Positions 1-8,488 of a DNA stretch of 64,000 nucleotides are shown piece by piece. Source of the stretch: Mesorhizobium sp. NZP2298 (GTDB taxonomy: Bacteria; Pseudomonadota; Alphaproteobacteria; Rhizobiales; Rhizobiaceae); assembly GCF_013170825.1 (NCBI RefSeq), contig NZ_CP033365.1:5778001-5842000 (forward strand), written 5' to 3'. The position numbers and the translations under genes are program-made. The notes under the pieces are model-generated. The model was not told the DNA's origin, did not search any database, and saw only the letters and a program-made list of their open reading frames with translations. The first letter of the stretch is position 1, and every line of letters starts with the position of its first letter.

Positions 1-2
1 TC

Positions 3-563
3 CAGCGTCCGCTCTACGAGCGCTTCTGTGCCGCCTTTGCGAGGCGCATCGAGGCGCTGCGGACCGGTAACGGCCTTGCCGATAAAACCGACATCGGACC
101 GCTGATGCATGAGCGCGCCGTCGCAAAGGTCGAGGAACAGGTCGCCGATGCGCTTGCCCATGGCGCGCGCTGTCTCACTGGCGGCAAGCGGCATCAGGCT
201 GGGCCATTGTTCTACCAGCCGACACTGCTGGCCGATGTCGCCGATGAGGCGTTGATCATGCACGAAGAGACCTTCGGGCCGGTCGCGGCGGTCACGCCCT
301 TCGACAGCGAGGACGAGGTCATCGGACGCGCCAACGCCACCGAATACGGCCTGGTCGCCTATGTCGTGACAGAGAACGGCGCGCGCCAGCAGCGCATGGG
401 CCGGGCGCTCGACTATGGCATGGTTGCCGTCAACCGCGTCAAGATCACCGGCGCGCCGATCCCCTTTGGCGGCGTCAAGCAATCCGGCATCGGCCGCGAA
501 GGTTCGCGCCATGGGCTGGAGGCTTTCACCGATCTCAAATATCTCTGCCTGAATGTGGCTTAA
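3..563 (+). CDS. gabD: NAD(P)+-dependent succinate-semialdehyde dehydrogenase, C-terminal part (5' end outside window)
   Basis: The reading frame is open from base 3, so only the last 186 residues are present. They carry the ALDH C-terminal signatures EETFGPVA (near fragment residue 83) and PFGGVKQSGIGREGS near the end, the form typical of the GabD branch, which oxidises succinate semialdehyde to succinate. The catalytic Cys lies just upstream of the visible part, outside the window. The gene is followed 37 nt later by a class III aminotransferase, the classic GabD-GabT pairing, so co-transcription is likely. Related methylmalonate- or other omega-semialdehyde dehydrogenases cannot be excluded. 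Confidence 0.85.
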   Translation, partial: QRPLYERFCAAFARRIEALRTGNGLADKTDIGPLMHERAVAKVEEQVADALAHGARCLTGGKRHQAGPLFYQPTLLADVADEALIMHEETFGPVAAVTPFDSEDEVIGRANATEYGLVAYVVTENGARQQRMGRALDYGMVAVNRVKITGAPIPFGGVKQSGIGREGSRHGLEAFTDLKYLCLNVA

Positions 564-600
564 GCCGCGCCCGGTTTGTCTTTCAAGGAGTCAAGAAAAG

Positions 601-1980
601 ATGCTCGACCAGTCCAACGAACTCAATGCCTGGGATCGCGACCACTTCTTCCATCCCTCGACGCATATGGGCACGCATGCGCGGGGTGAGAGCCCGACCC
701 GCATCATGGCCGGCGGTGAAGGCGTCACCGTGTGGGACAACAATGGCAAGAAGAGCATCGATGCCTTTGCCGGCCTCTATTGCGTCAATGTCGGCTACGG
801 CCGCCAGAAGATCGCTGATGCGATCGCAACCCAGGCGAAGAACCTTGCCTATTATCATGCGTATGTCGGCCACGGCACCGAGGCCTCGATCACGCTTGCC
901 AAAATGATCATCGACCGCGCGCCCAAGGGCATGTCGAGGGTCTATTTCGGCCTCTCCGGCTCCGACGCCAACGAAACCAACATCAAGCTGATCTGGTACT
1001 ACAACAACGTGCTCGGCCGGTCGGAGAAGAAGAAGATCATCTCGCGCTGGCGCGGCTATCACGGCTCGGGCGTGATGACGGGATCGCTGACCGGGCTCGA
1101 CCTGTTCCACAACGCTTTTGACCTGCCGCGCGCGCCGATCCTGCACACCGAAGCGCCTTACTATTTCCGCCGCGCCGACCGCTCGATGAGCGAGGAGCAG
1201 TTCTCGCAACACTGTGCCGACAGGCTCGAGGAGATGATCCTGGCCGAAGGGCCAGAAACCGTTGCCGCCTTCATCGGCGAGCCGATCCTCGGCACTGGCG
1301 GCATCGTGCCGCCGCCTGCCGGTTATTGGGAAAAGATCCAGGCGGTGCTGAAGAAATATGACGTGCTGCTGGTCGCCGACGAGGTGGTTACGGGCTTCGG
1401 TCGGCTGGGCACCATGTTCGGCTCCGACCATTACGGCATCAAACCGGACCTGATCACCATCGCCAAGGGCCTGACCTCGGCCTATGCGCCGCTTTCGGGC
1501 GTCATTGTCGCCGACAAGGTGTGGCAGGTGCTGGTCGAAGGTTCCGACAAGCTCGGCTCGCTCGGCCATGGCTGGACCTATTCGGCGCATCCGATCTGCG
1601 TTGCCGCGGGCGTGGCCAATCTCGAACTGATCGACGAGATGGATCTGGTGACAAATGCCCGCGAGACCGGTGCCTATTTCCGGGCCGAACTGGCAAAGGC
1701 CGTCGGTGGCCACAAGAATGTCGGCGACGTGCGCGGCGACGGCATGCTGGCGGCGGTCGAGTTCGTCACCGACAAGGACGACCGGGTGTTCTTCGATGCT
1801 TCGCAAAAGATCGGTCCGCAAGTGGCGACGGCGCTTGCCGCCAGCGGCGTCATCGGCCGCGCCATGCCGCAGGGCGACATACTCGGCTTCGCGCCGCCGC
1901 TCTGCCTGACGCGCGAAGAAGCCGACATCGTGGTGGCCAAGACCGCCGATGCGGTGAAAAGCGTGTTTGCCAATCTCTAA
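601..1980 (+). CDS. Class III (omega-amino acid:pyruvate/GABA-type) PLP aminotransferase
   Basis: The 459-residue protein is full length for class III (subgroup II) aminotransferases. It has the PLP-binding Asp in ADEVVTGFGR (Asp260) and the Schiff-base Lys in IAKGLTSAYAPLSG (Lys289). The N-terminal WDRDHFFHPSTHM and SGSDANETNIKLIWYYNN segments resemble the omega-amino acid:pyruvate and putrescine/GABA:pyruvate subgroup. The start at 601 is chosen over an in-frame upstream codon at 553 because AAGGAG lies 11 nt before it and 553 would overlap the preceding gene. It follows the aldehyde dehydrogenase and probably supplies its semialdehyde substrate. The exact amino donor is unknown. Confidence 0.88.
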   Translation: MLDQSNELNAWDRDHFFHPSTHMGTHARGESPTRIMAGGEGVTVWDNNGKKSIDAFAGLYCVNVGYGRQKIADAIATQAKNLAYYHAYVGHGTEASITLAKMIIDRAPKGMSRVYFGLSGSDANETNIKLIWYYNNVLGRSEKKKIISRWRGYHGSGVMTGSLTGLDLFHNAFDLPRAPILHTEAPYYFRRADRSMSEEQFSQHCADRLEEMILAEGPETVAAFIGEPILGTGGIVPPPAGYWEKIQAVLKKYDVLLVADEVVTGFGRLGTMFGSDHYGIKPDLITIAKGLTSAYAPLSGVIVADKVWQVLVEGSDKLGSLGHGWTYSAHPICVAAGVANLELIDEMDLVTNARETGAYFRAELAKAVGGHKNVGDVRGDGMLAAVEFVTDKDDRVFFDASQKIGPQVATALAASGVIGRAMPQGDILGFAPPLCLTREEADIVVAKTADAVKSVFANL

Positions 1981-1988
1981 AATCGACG

Positions 1989-3098
1989 ATGAATGCCATG
2001 ACAGAAAATCTCCCCGCCACCATGGCCGCCGTGCTGCTCACCGGGCACGGCGGACCGGAAAAGCTCGTCTATCGCACCGACGTTAAGGTGCCTGCGCCCG
2101 CCCCGGGGGAAGTGTTGGTCAAGGTCAGCGCCTGCGGCATGAACAACACTGATGTCTGGGTGCGCCAGGGCGCCTATGGCACGGAAGAAGACGCTTCCGC
2201 CGTGTCGACCTGGCGGCGGCAGGGCAACACGCTTGTTTTCCCGCGCATCCAGGGCACCGACACGGTCGGCACCATCGTTGCGGTCGGTGATGGCGTTTCG
2301 CCAGACCGTATCGGCGAGCGGGTTATGGTCGATTTCTCGATCTACAATCGCGACGACGATTCGTTGGCCGACATAGATTATATGGGCCACGGCCGCGACG
2401 GCGGTTATGCCGAGTATCAAACCGTGCCGGCCGAGAACGCGCATGTCGTCGACACGGAGATGAGCGATGTCGAACTGGCCACCTTCTGCTGTGCCTACCT
2501 CACCGGCGAGCAGATGCTGGAACGCGCTGGCCTGAAGGCCGGCGAGCGGGTGCTGGTCACCGGCGCCTCAGGCGGCGTCGGCTCGGGCATCGTGCAACTG
2601 GCACGGGCGCGCGGTGCCATTCCCTATGCCGTCGTTGGCAAGGGCAAGGAACAGGCGGTGCTCGACATCGGCGCCGAGGCCGTCATCACCCGTGGTGTCA
2701 CCGACCTGCCGCAAGCGGTAGCCGAGGCGACCCACGGCCAGCCGGTCGATGTGGTGGCCGATCTCGTCGGCGGCGCGATCTTCAATGACCTGTTGCGTAT
2801 TCTCAGGCCCGAAGGCCGTTACACCACCGCCGGTGCGATCGCCGGTCCGGTCGTGCAGCTCGATCTCAGGACCATGTATCTCAAGCAACTGCAGTTGCAT
2901 GGCTCCAGCCAGGGCACGCGCGCCGATTTCCGCCGGATCGTTGGATATATCGAGGCGAGAAAAATCCGGCCGCTGGTCGGCGGCGTCTACAGGCTCTCCG
3001 ATTTCCACCACGCGCAGGCGGATTTCGTTGCCAAGGATTTTGTCGGCAAGCTGGTGGTGGTGCCCGATGCTGTCGCGGAGCAGCCGGCGTCGTTCTAG
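1989..3098 (+). CDS. Zinc-type alcohol dehydrogenase / quinone oxidoreductase family protein (MDR superfamily)
   Basis: A 369-residue medium-chain dehydrogenase/reductase. The GroES-like N-terminal domain (VLVKVSACGMNNTDVW) is followed by a Rossmann domain with VTGASGGVGSGIVQLA near residues 190-205, the NAD(P)H site of quinone oxidoreductases. The structural-zinc Cys cluster of true alcohol dehydrogenases is absent, so a zinc-free NADPH:acceptor reductase is more likely. About 25 extra residues (GAYGTEEDASAVSTWRR region) sit in the catalytic domain. It starts 8 nt after the aminotransferase, so it belongs to the same operon. ATG at 1998 is an alternative start; neither has a strong ribosome site. 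Confidence 0.8.
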   Translation: MNAMTENLPATMAAVLLTGHGGPEKLVYRTDVKVPAPAPGEVLVKVSACGMNNTDVWVRQGAYGTEEDASAVSTWRRQGNTLVFPRIQGTDTVGTIVAVGDGVSPDRIGERVMVDFSIYNRDDDSLADIDYMGHGRDGGYAEYQTVPAENAHVVDTEMSDVELATFCCAYLTGEQMLERAGLKAGERVLVTGASGGVGSGIVQLARARGAIPYAVVGKGKEQAVLDIGAEAVITRGVTDLPQAVAEATHGQPVDVVADLVGGAIFNDLLRILRPEGRYTTAGAIAGPVVQLDLRTMYLKQLQLHGSSQGTRADFRRIVGYIEARKIRPLVGGVYRLSDFHHAQADFVAKDFVGKLVVVPDAVAEQPASF

Positions 3099-3234
3099 AA
3101 ATCTCCCCCCGCTTCTGCCGGCCTTCTCGCCGCTGCCACAATGGGAATGACTTGCAGTCCAGCCAGCAAGTCGCCACAAACGGCGATGCCCATCGTCATT
3201 TGGCCCGGGCGTCTGGTGACAGGAACAGCGAGAC

Positions 3235-4731
3235 ATGACAGCCCGAATGATAGTGCTCGACGCCAATCCTCTCGGCGTCGCGGATGTGGCTGAGATTGCC
3301 AGACGCAGAGCCCGCCTGATGCTGGGCGAGGAGGCGATGCGCCGCATCCGGGCGAGCCGCGCCCTCATCGAGCATCTCACCGGGCTTGGCAAGCCGATGT
3401 ACGGCGTCACGACAGGCCTCGGCGCCTGTGTCGACACGCCGCTCGCGCAGGCCGACCTGATCGCCTTCCAGCACAGCGTGCCGCTCAGCCACAGCATGGG
3501 CATCGGGCCTGCCCTGCCGACCGAAGCGGTGCGGGCGCTGATGACCGCGCGCATTTCGGGCATGGCCGCCGGCGGCACCGGCACCTCCGAACGCGTGGTC
3601 ATGGGTCTTGTGGCGGCGCTCAACGCCGGCGTCCATCCGGTGATCCCCACCTGGGGATCGATCGGCGCGGCCGACCTTGCCCATCTCGGCCATATGGCCA
3701 GGGCGCTGCGCGGCGATGGCGAGACGGAGTTCCAGGGCAGGATCATGCCCTCCGCCGAGGCGCTGGCTCTCGCCGGGCTCGAGCCGCTCGACCTGCGCGA
3801 AAAGGACGGCCACGCCATCATCGTCGCCAACAGCCTGTCGACCGGGACGGCGTGCCTGTGCCTCGAAGACGTCGCCCATCTCATCGACTGGGCGTTGGCT
3901 GCCGTGGCGCTTAACTATGAGGCGTTTCGCTCCTCCCTCACCGCGATCGACGCTGATGCCCTTGCCGCGCGGCCGGCCTTCGGCCAGCGCGAGATCGGTG
4001 TGCGGCTACGAAAAGAGCTCGTGGGTAGCGGCCTCTGGCAGGACAAGGCGGCGCGGCGCCTCCAGGATCCGCTCAGCTATCGCTGTGTGCCACAGGTCTG
4101 GGGTGGCCTGCTCAATGCGTTCGAACAGGCGAAGCAGGCAACGGAGATCGAACTGACCCATTCGGGTGACAACCCCGTCATCCTGCCGGAGGACGAGCGG
4201 GTGGTTTCCAACGGCAATTTCGACCTCACGGCAATGACGCTCGCCTGGGAACAGCTCGGCCAAGCGCTAACGCATTGCGCCGTCGGCACCGCCAACCGCT
4301 GCATGAAGCTGATGTCACCTGTTATCGCCGACCTGCCGCGCTTTCTGTCGGCGAGAGGCGGCAGCCGCCAGGGCTATGCGGAACTGCAGAAACCATTGTC
4401 GGCGCTGGAAGCCGAGATCCGGCATCTGGCCAACCCGATGTCGCTGAGCCCGCTGGCGGTTTCGGACGGCATCGAGGACCAGTCGTCGATGGCACCGCGT
4501 GTGGTGGCCAAGACGGCCGAGATTATCGAGCGCATGCGCTATCTGGTTGCGATGGAACTGATCTTCGCGGCGACAGGCGTGGAGTTGCGCGGCGTCGTCG
4601 ACAGCATGGGCGAAGGGCCGCAGCGCACCTTCGCCGCTGTCCGCGCGCTTGTCAGCCCGCTCGACGACGACCGCGAGATGAGCACCGACATGACGCGGGT
4701 TGCGCGGATGGTGGCGGGACCAAGATACTGA
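3235..4731 (+). CDS. Histidine/phenylalanine ammonia-lyase homologue lacking the MIO-forming Ala-Ser-Gly triad
   Basis: The 498-residue protein aligns over the whole length of the HAL/PAL/TAL family. Conserved active-site positions are present: Tyr56 (PMYGVTTGLG), the LSH His, the Asn in IIVANSLSTGTA, NPV, the Phe in NGNF and the Glu of IEDQSSM. The segment that makes the 4-methylideneimidazole-5-one group (normally GSVGASGDLAPL) reads GSIGAADLAHLGH at residues 141-153: Ser is gone and one residue is deleted, in frame. QDPYSLRC reads QDPLSYRC. The family's normal deamination chemistry is therefore unlikely. No hutU, hutI or hutG is nearby. It is convergent with the AraC gene, 12 nt away. Confidence 0.82.
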   Translation: MTARMIVLDANPLGVADVAEIARRRARLMLGEEAMRRIRASRALIEHLTGLGKPMYGVTTGLGACVDTPLAQADLIAFQHSVPLSHSMGIGPALPTEAVRALMTARISGMAAGGTGTSERVVMGLVAALNAGVHPVIPTWGSIGAADLAHLGHMARALRGDGETEFQGRIMPSAEALALAGLEPLDLREKDGHAIIVANSLSTGTACLCLEDVAHLIDWALAAVALNYEAFRSSLTAIDADALAARPAFGQREIGVRLRKELVGSGLWQDKAARRLQDPLSYRCVPQVWGGLLNAFEQAKQATEIELTHSGDNPVILPEDERVVSNGNFDLTAMTLAWEQLGQALTHCAVGTANRCMKLMSPVIADLPRFLSARGGSRQGYAELQKPLSALEAEIRHLANPMSLSPLAVSDGIEDQSSMAPRVVAKTAEIIERMRYLVAMELIFAATGVELRGVVDSMGEGPQRTFAAVRALVSPLDDDREMSTDMTRVARMVAGPRY

Positions 4732-4743
4732 GCAAGGCGGACC

Positions 4744-5724
4744 TCACTCCTCTGCCGCGCTTTGCTCCCGGACGGCGGACGGCGCCACGCCATAGCGCTT
4801 CCGGAAAGTGCGGTTGAAATAGGAAATATCTCCGAAGCCGACTTCGTAGGCGGTGGCGCCGATTGAACGCGCGCCCGAGCCCTGCGACAGCAGTTTGCGC
4901 GCCTCGGCGAGCCGCCGTTCGAGAAGATACTTCGAAAAGGTCGTCCCCTCACGCTGAAACAGCTGCTGGACATATCTTGGCGTGACACCGAGAACCCCAG
5001 CCACGATGGAAATGTTGAGATCGCCATCGCGCAGATGGTTGTCGACGTAGCGCTTCACAGGCGACAGCCGATCCCTGTCCTGCTCCGATGGAGCTTCCAG
5101 ATAGGCAACGACCAGTGGCAGTATTTCGTTGAAATGGGCATTCGCCATCTCAGCCTCGCCAGCCGAATGCGGTCCACGCATCAGCAGATAGGCGCCATAG
5201 GTGATCAGAAGCTGCAGCGGCGGGAACGTCCTGGGGATCGGTCGCAGCATCAGCTTCGACAGGGTTTCGCCAGAAATCCTGAACGCGCTGCCCGGCAGGC
5301 TGCCGCAGTCCAGTCGGCCTCCCTCCGGCAGATGCCAGCTGTACGGCATCTCGCCGGATACGAAAAGAAAATCGCCTAGCGCGGCTTCCGTCTTCAGCCC
5401 GCCCTGCTCGACGACGAGGGGACCTTCCATGCTTCGCAGCATCAGAACCCTGTCCGAACCGGACGTTCCCTTGCCCAACAGTCGCAATGGCGAGGACGGG
5501 AAGAAGCATGTCATGACGCTCAGATTGTCGAGACCGCATCTGACGCCGCGCATCCCCGGAAGGACACCCCGGCCTGCCTCCAGCGCAACCTCGCCGATGA
5601 TCTCGCGGAAATGAGCGGCGCATGACCGCCTGGCTTCGGCATCGTCATGACCCGACATATCGAAGTTCACCGGGCTGATCCCGCCGGCATTGATAGGTCT
5701 GTGATATAACTGCAACATTTCCAA
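4744..5724 (-). CDS. AraC-family transcriptional regulator
   Basis: The 326-residue protein has an N-terminal ligand-binding-like domain and a C-terminal AraC double helix-turn-helix (about residues 215-320): VAGVLGVTPRYVQQLF and AYEVGFGDISYFNRTFRKRYG, followed by PS. The second helix-turn-helix and GFGDISYFNRTF are diagnostic. It is divergent from the TonB-receptor operon and shares a 177-nt intergenic region with it. In Sinorhizobium the AraC protein RhrA activates rhizobactin 1021 genes, so a local siderophore-responsive activator is the likely role (inference). The DNA contact helices look intact. Confidence 0.88.
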   Translation of the reverse strand: MEMLQLYHRPINAGGISPVNFDMSGHDDAEARRSCAAHFREIIGEVALEAGRGVLPGMRGVRCGLDNLSVMTCFFPSSPLRLLGKGTSGSDRVLMLRSMEGPLVVEQGGLKTEAALGDFLFVSGEMPYSWHLPEGGRLDCGSLPGSAFRISGETLSKLMLRPIPRTFPPLQLLITYGAYLLMRGPHSAGEAEMANAHFNEILPLVVAYLEAPSEQDRDRLSPVKRYVDNHLRDGDLNISIVAGVLGVTPRYVQQLFQREGTTFSKYLLERRLAEARKLLSQGSGARSIGATAYEVGFGDISYFNRTFRKRYGVAPSAVREQSAAEE

Positions 5725-5797
5725 TTCGGCTTGTCCGAGTTCGTTTTCAGCAGTGCCGGCTTCGCTTTACCCCAAGTGTGCCGCCGCCCCGATTGAT

Positions 5798-5820
5798 AAC
5801 ATGAGTAATTGAGACATGTT
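5798..5820. promoter_or_regulatory. Inverted repeat AACATG-N11-CATGTT between divergent araC-type and TonB-receptor genes
   Basis: Perfect 6-bp arms at 5798-5803 and 5815-5820 are separated by 11 nt, roughly one helical turn between half-site centres plus a few bases. It lies 82 nt upstream of the receptor start and 74 nt upstream of the regulator start, in an AT-rich patch. It could be an operator for the AraC protein or an iron regulator. Binding is not shown by sequence alone. Confidence 0.35.
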
Positions 5821-5901
5821 TATTCGATCCGGGACAACGGAGCCAGTGCTTTATGGCTCGCGCCTTGACGGCGCCCGGATGGCCAATTTGGGGGTGCCAC
5901 T

Positions 5902-8106
5902 ATGTTTGACAGGCTGCTCGCGGGAACTTGCCTCGCACTGCTTCCAATTGTTTTCACCACGCTTCCGGTTAGCGCTGAGGACGGGACGGAACAGGCGCCC
6001 GCGACGCTGCTCGAGACGGTGGTGGTGACGGCGAGCCGAACGGAGCAGCCGATCTCCAGCATTCCCGGGTCCGTTCAAGTCATCGAAGGTGCCGAGCTTG
6101 CGCAAGAGCTGAAACAGACGAGCGACCCTGCAACGCTGATTTCCAGGCTGGTGCCTGGATTCTCGATAGCCAACCAGACGATTTCGGGAGCCTCCGAAAG
6201 CTTTCGGGGCCGTGGCGTGCTCGTGTTGGTCGACGGCGTTGCGCGCAACACCCCGCTGCGCGACGTTTCGCGCACGCTTGCGCTGATTGACCTCGGCAAA
6301 GTCGAACGCATCGAGGTGGTGAACGGGGCGAGCAGCCTCTACGGCTCGGGCGCCACCGGCGGTACCATCAATTTCATCACCAAGAGGGACGCGACCGAAA
6401 AGCCGACCGTGACGGTGGAGACGAAGGTGAAGGCCTTCACCGCCAACCCCGGCAAATCCGCGGCACCCGAAGTTTCGCTCTCGGCCACACAGAAGATCGG
6501 CAAGTTCGACTATCTGATCTCGGCAAGCGGTCAGCGGACGCGGCGGACCTATGACGGCGATGGCCGCGAGCTGCCATCCGATGCCATGCTTGGCCAGGGC
6601 GGCGGCGACCGCACGGACTTCGGCAACCTCTATGCAAGGCTGGGATACGAGGATGGGTCTCGCCGCTTCGAGGTCTCCGGCGAACTCGTGCGCATGGAGC
6701 AGAATCCGGACTGGTTCTCCAACTTCCAGGCCACGCCGGCGGTGCCAGACTACACCGCGCCCTATACGGGCGAATCCGTGATGGAGAATTCGAAGTATTT
6801 CACCGCCCGCTATACCGATACCGCCTTCGCACTGGGTTCGCTCGAAGTGAAGTCTTTCTACAACGACATGGAGAAGCGCTTTCCCTTCACGCGCTTCGAC
6901 CGCTTCGTCAACAACCAGGTCTATTATTCAGGCAACCCGCTCAACCCGCAGGCCAGTTTTGCCCAGACCACGCTCTTCAGCAAACGCGCGGGTGTCACCG
7001 CGACGGTCGAGACCCCTCTCGACGTGCTGCTGCAAGGCTCGACGCTGACCTGGGGGCTGGACTTCGTTCATGACAACACTTTCCAGCAGCTCGAGAACGG
7101 CTGGGACGTCATCAGCCCGATGAAGCAGAATTCGGTCGCCGGCTTTGCCCAGTTGCAGGTTCCGGTAACGGACCGGCTTCGCCTGCAGGGTGGGTTGCGC
7201 TACGAGCGCTACTTCCTCGACATTGAGGACTTCAATCGCCCGGCCATCTTCTACATCAACCGGCCCTATCCGGCGATCGACGTCATCGGCGGTTCGTTCG
7301 ACTACGACAATCTGACATTCAACATCGGCGGCACGTTCGACCTGACGCCCGATGTCCAGCTTTATGGCGGCTTCTCGCAAGGGTTCTCGCTGACCGACAT
7401 CGGCGGCTTCACGCGCCGGGCCGGCGCCAACAGCAGCGCCGAATTGTGCGACGCCTATGGAGCGCTGGCGTGCCCTGGCGCCGGTGCACCGGACTATACG
7501 GTCAGCTACGCCGACATCGCTCCCAACCCGCAGATCGTCAACAATTACGAGATCGGTGTTCGCGGCGGCGAGGCCGACCATGGCGGCTCGCTGTCGGCTT
7601 TCCTTTCCACCTCCGACCAGGGTGTCAACTATGACATCGCCTCCAATCGCGTTTCGCAGCAGAAGGAGGAAATCTGGGGTGTGGAGGCCACCGCATGGTG
7701 GAATATCACCGGCAACCTCACCGTGGGCGGCATCCTCGGTTATACCGAAGGCCGCTACGACAAGGATGGCGATGGCAAGATCGATGCCTGGCTACCCAAT
7801 AACAGGATAGCCACGCCGGTACATGGCACGGTCTACGGAACCTATGTCTTCGACAACGGCCTCAATCTGCGCGGCGAAGTTCAGTTCTTCACCGGCCGGG
7901 ACAAGATCACGACGGTGCCCGAGATCAAGGGAGCGGCGTTGGTAAACGTCCTTGCGAGCTACAAGATCGGCAAGGGCGACCTCAGCGTCGGTATCGAGAA
8001 CCTGTTCGACACCGACTACATGAACCCGACAGCGAGCGCCACGCGCAACAACGTCGTCAACGGTTTCGGCCGGACGATCTCGCTCGGCTACAAGGTCACC
8101 TTCTGA
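5902..8106 (+). CDS. TonB-dependent outer-membrane siderophore receptor
   Basis: The 734-residue protein has an N-terminal signal peptide (MFDRLLAGTCLALLP to about VSA), then a TonB-box-like start and plug domain (ETVVVTASRTEQPISSIPGSVQV; LVDGVARNTPLRD; VNGASSLYGSGATGGTINF). A long beta-barrel domain ends in the terminal Phe (SLGYKVTF) used for outer-membrane insertion. The length fits TonB-dependent ferric-siderophore receptors. It is first in a tight operon with a small protein (1-nt gap) and an MFS permease, and divergent from an AraC regulator. That arrangement is seen in ferric-siderophore uptake loci such as rhtA-rhrA. The specific ligand is unknown. Confidence 0.9.
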   Translation: MFDRLLAGTCLALLPIVFTTLPVSAEDGTEQAPATLLETVVVTASRTEQPISSIPGSVQVIEGAELAQELKQTSDPATLISRLVPGFSIANQTISGASESFRGRGVLVLVDGVARNTPLRDVSRTLALIDLGKVERIEVVNGASSLYGSGATGGTINFITKRDATEKPTVTVETKVKAFTANPGKSAAPEVSLSATQKIGKFDYLISASGQRTRRTYDGDGRELPSDAMLGQGGGDRTDFGNLYARLGYEDGSRRFEVSGELVRMEQNPDWFSNFQATPAVPDYTAPYTGESVMENSKYFTARYTDTAFALGSLEVKSFYNDMEKRFPFTRFDRFVNNQVYYSGNPLNPQASFAQTTLFSKRAGVTATVETPLDVLLQGSTLTWGLDFVHDNTFQQLENGWDVISPMKQNSVAGFAQLQVPVTDRLRLQGGLRYERYFLDIEDFNRPAIFYINRPYPAIDVIGGSFDYDNLTFNIGGTFDLTPDVQLYGGFSQGFSLTDIGGFTRRAGANSSAELCDAYGALACPGAGAPDYTVSYADIAPNPQIVNNYEIGVRGGEADHGGSLSAFLSTSDQGVNYDIASNRVSQQKEEIWGVEATAWWNITGNLTVGGILGYTEGRYDKDGDGKIDAWLPNNRIATPVHGTVYGTYVFDNGLNLRGEVQFFTGRDKITTVPEIKGAALVNVLASYKIGKGDLSVGIENLFDTDYMNPTASATRNNVVNGFGRTISLGYKVTF

Positions 8107-8107
8107 A

Positions 8108-8488
8108 ATGGTCCACTTCGAGATGCATGATGACGGTATCGTCGATCTGCGGCTCTACCCGCCGCACGCGCAAACAGATGAGGCCGACTATCTCTCTGCG
8201 CTCGACCGCATCGGCCATCTCGATGGGCCCTATGCCATCGTGGTCGACATTTCGGGCAACACGCATCTGTCCCGCGAGGGTGAAATTCGTCAGGCGGCAT
8301 GGGCAAAGGCGACACGACAACGCATTTCCAGTTCGTGCCGGGCGCTGGCGTTGGTGCGCGAGAATCCCAATCCACGATCACGCCAGTCCTTCGAACGGCT
8401 CTGGGCCATTCCGGTCCATGTCACCAGCAACCGCGACGAAGCGCATCAATTTGCCGCCAGGCATCTCGGCAGGGCCGCAAGATCGTGA
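8108..8488 (+). CDS. Small conserved hypothetical protein, possibly STAS/SpoIIAA-like
   Basis: A 126-residue soluble protein starting one base after the receptor stop and overlapping the next gene by four bases (GTGA), so it is translationally coupled between receptor and permease. The pattern of an acidic N-terminal strand (VDLRLYPP), a helix (YLSALDRIGHL) and a hydrophobic strand (YAIVVDIS), then HLSREGEIRQAAWAK, resembles STAS or SpoIIAA-like folds used for ligand or protein binding. No catalytic motif is evident. Its conserved position suggests an accessory role in uptake or release of the imported ligand, but no function can be assigned from sequence. Confidence 0.65.
   Translation: MVHFEMHDDGIVDLRLYPPHAQTDEADYLSALDRIGHLDGPYAIVVDISGNTHLSREGEIRQAAWAKATRQRISSSCRALALVRENPNPRSRQSFERLWAIPVHVTSNRDEAHQFAARHLGRAARS

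Noticed and set aside
583..1821. 412-residue open frame antisense to the aminotransferase
   Set aside because: It is a mirror of codon bias in GC-rich coding DNA, with no ribosome site or family motif. The same applies to the many long antisense frames elsewhere in the window.
3655..3675. Frameshift or sequencing error as the cause of the missing MIO triad
   Set aside because: The difference is an in-frame deletion of three bases plus a substitution, and the frame continues with conserved family motifs on both sides.
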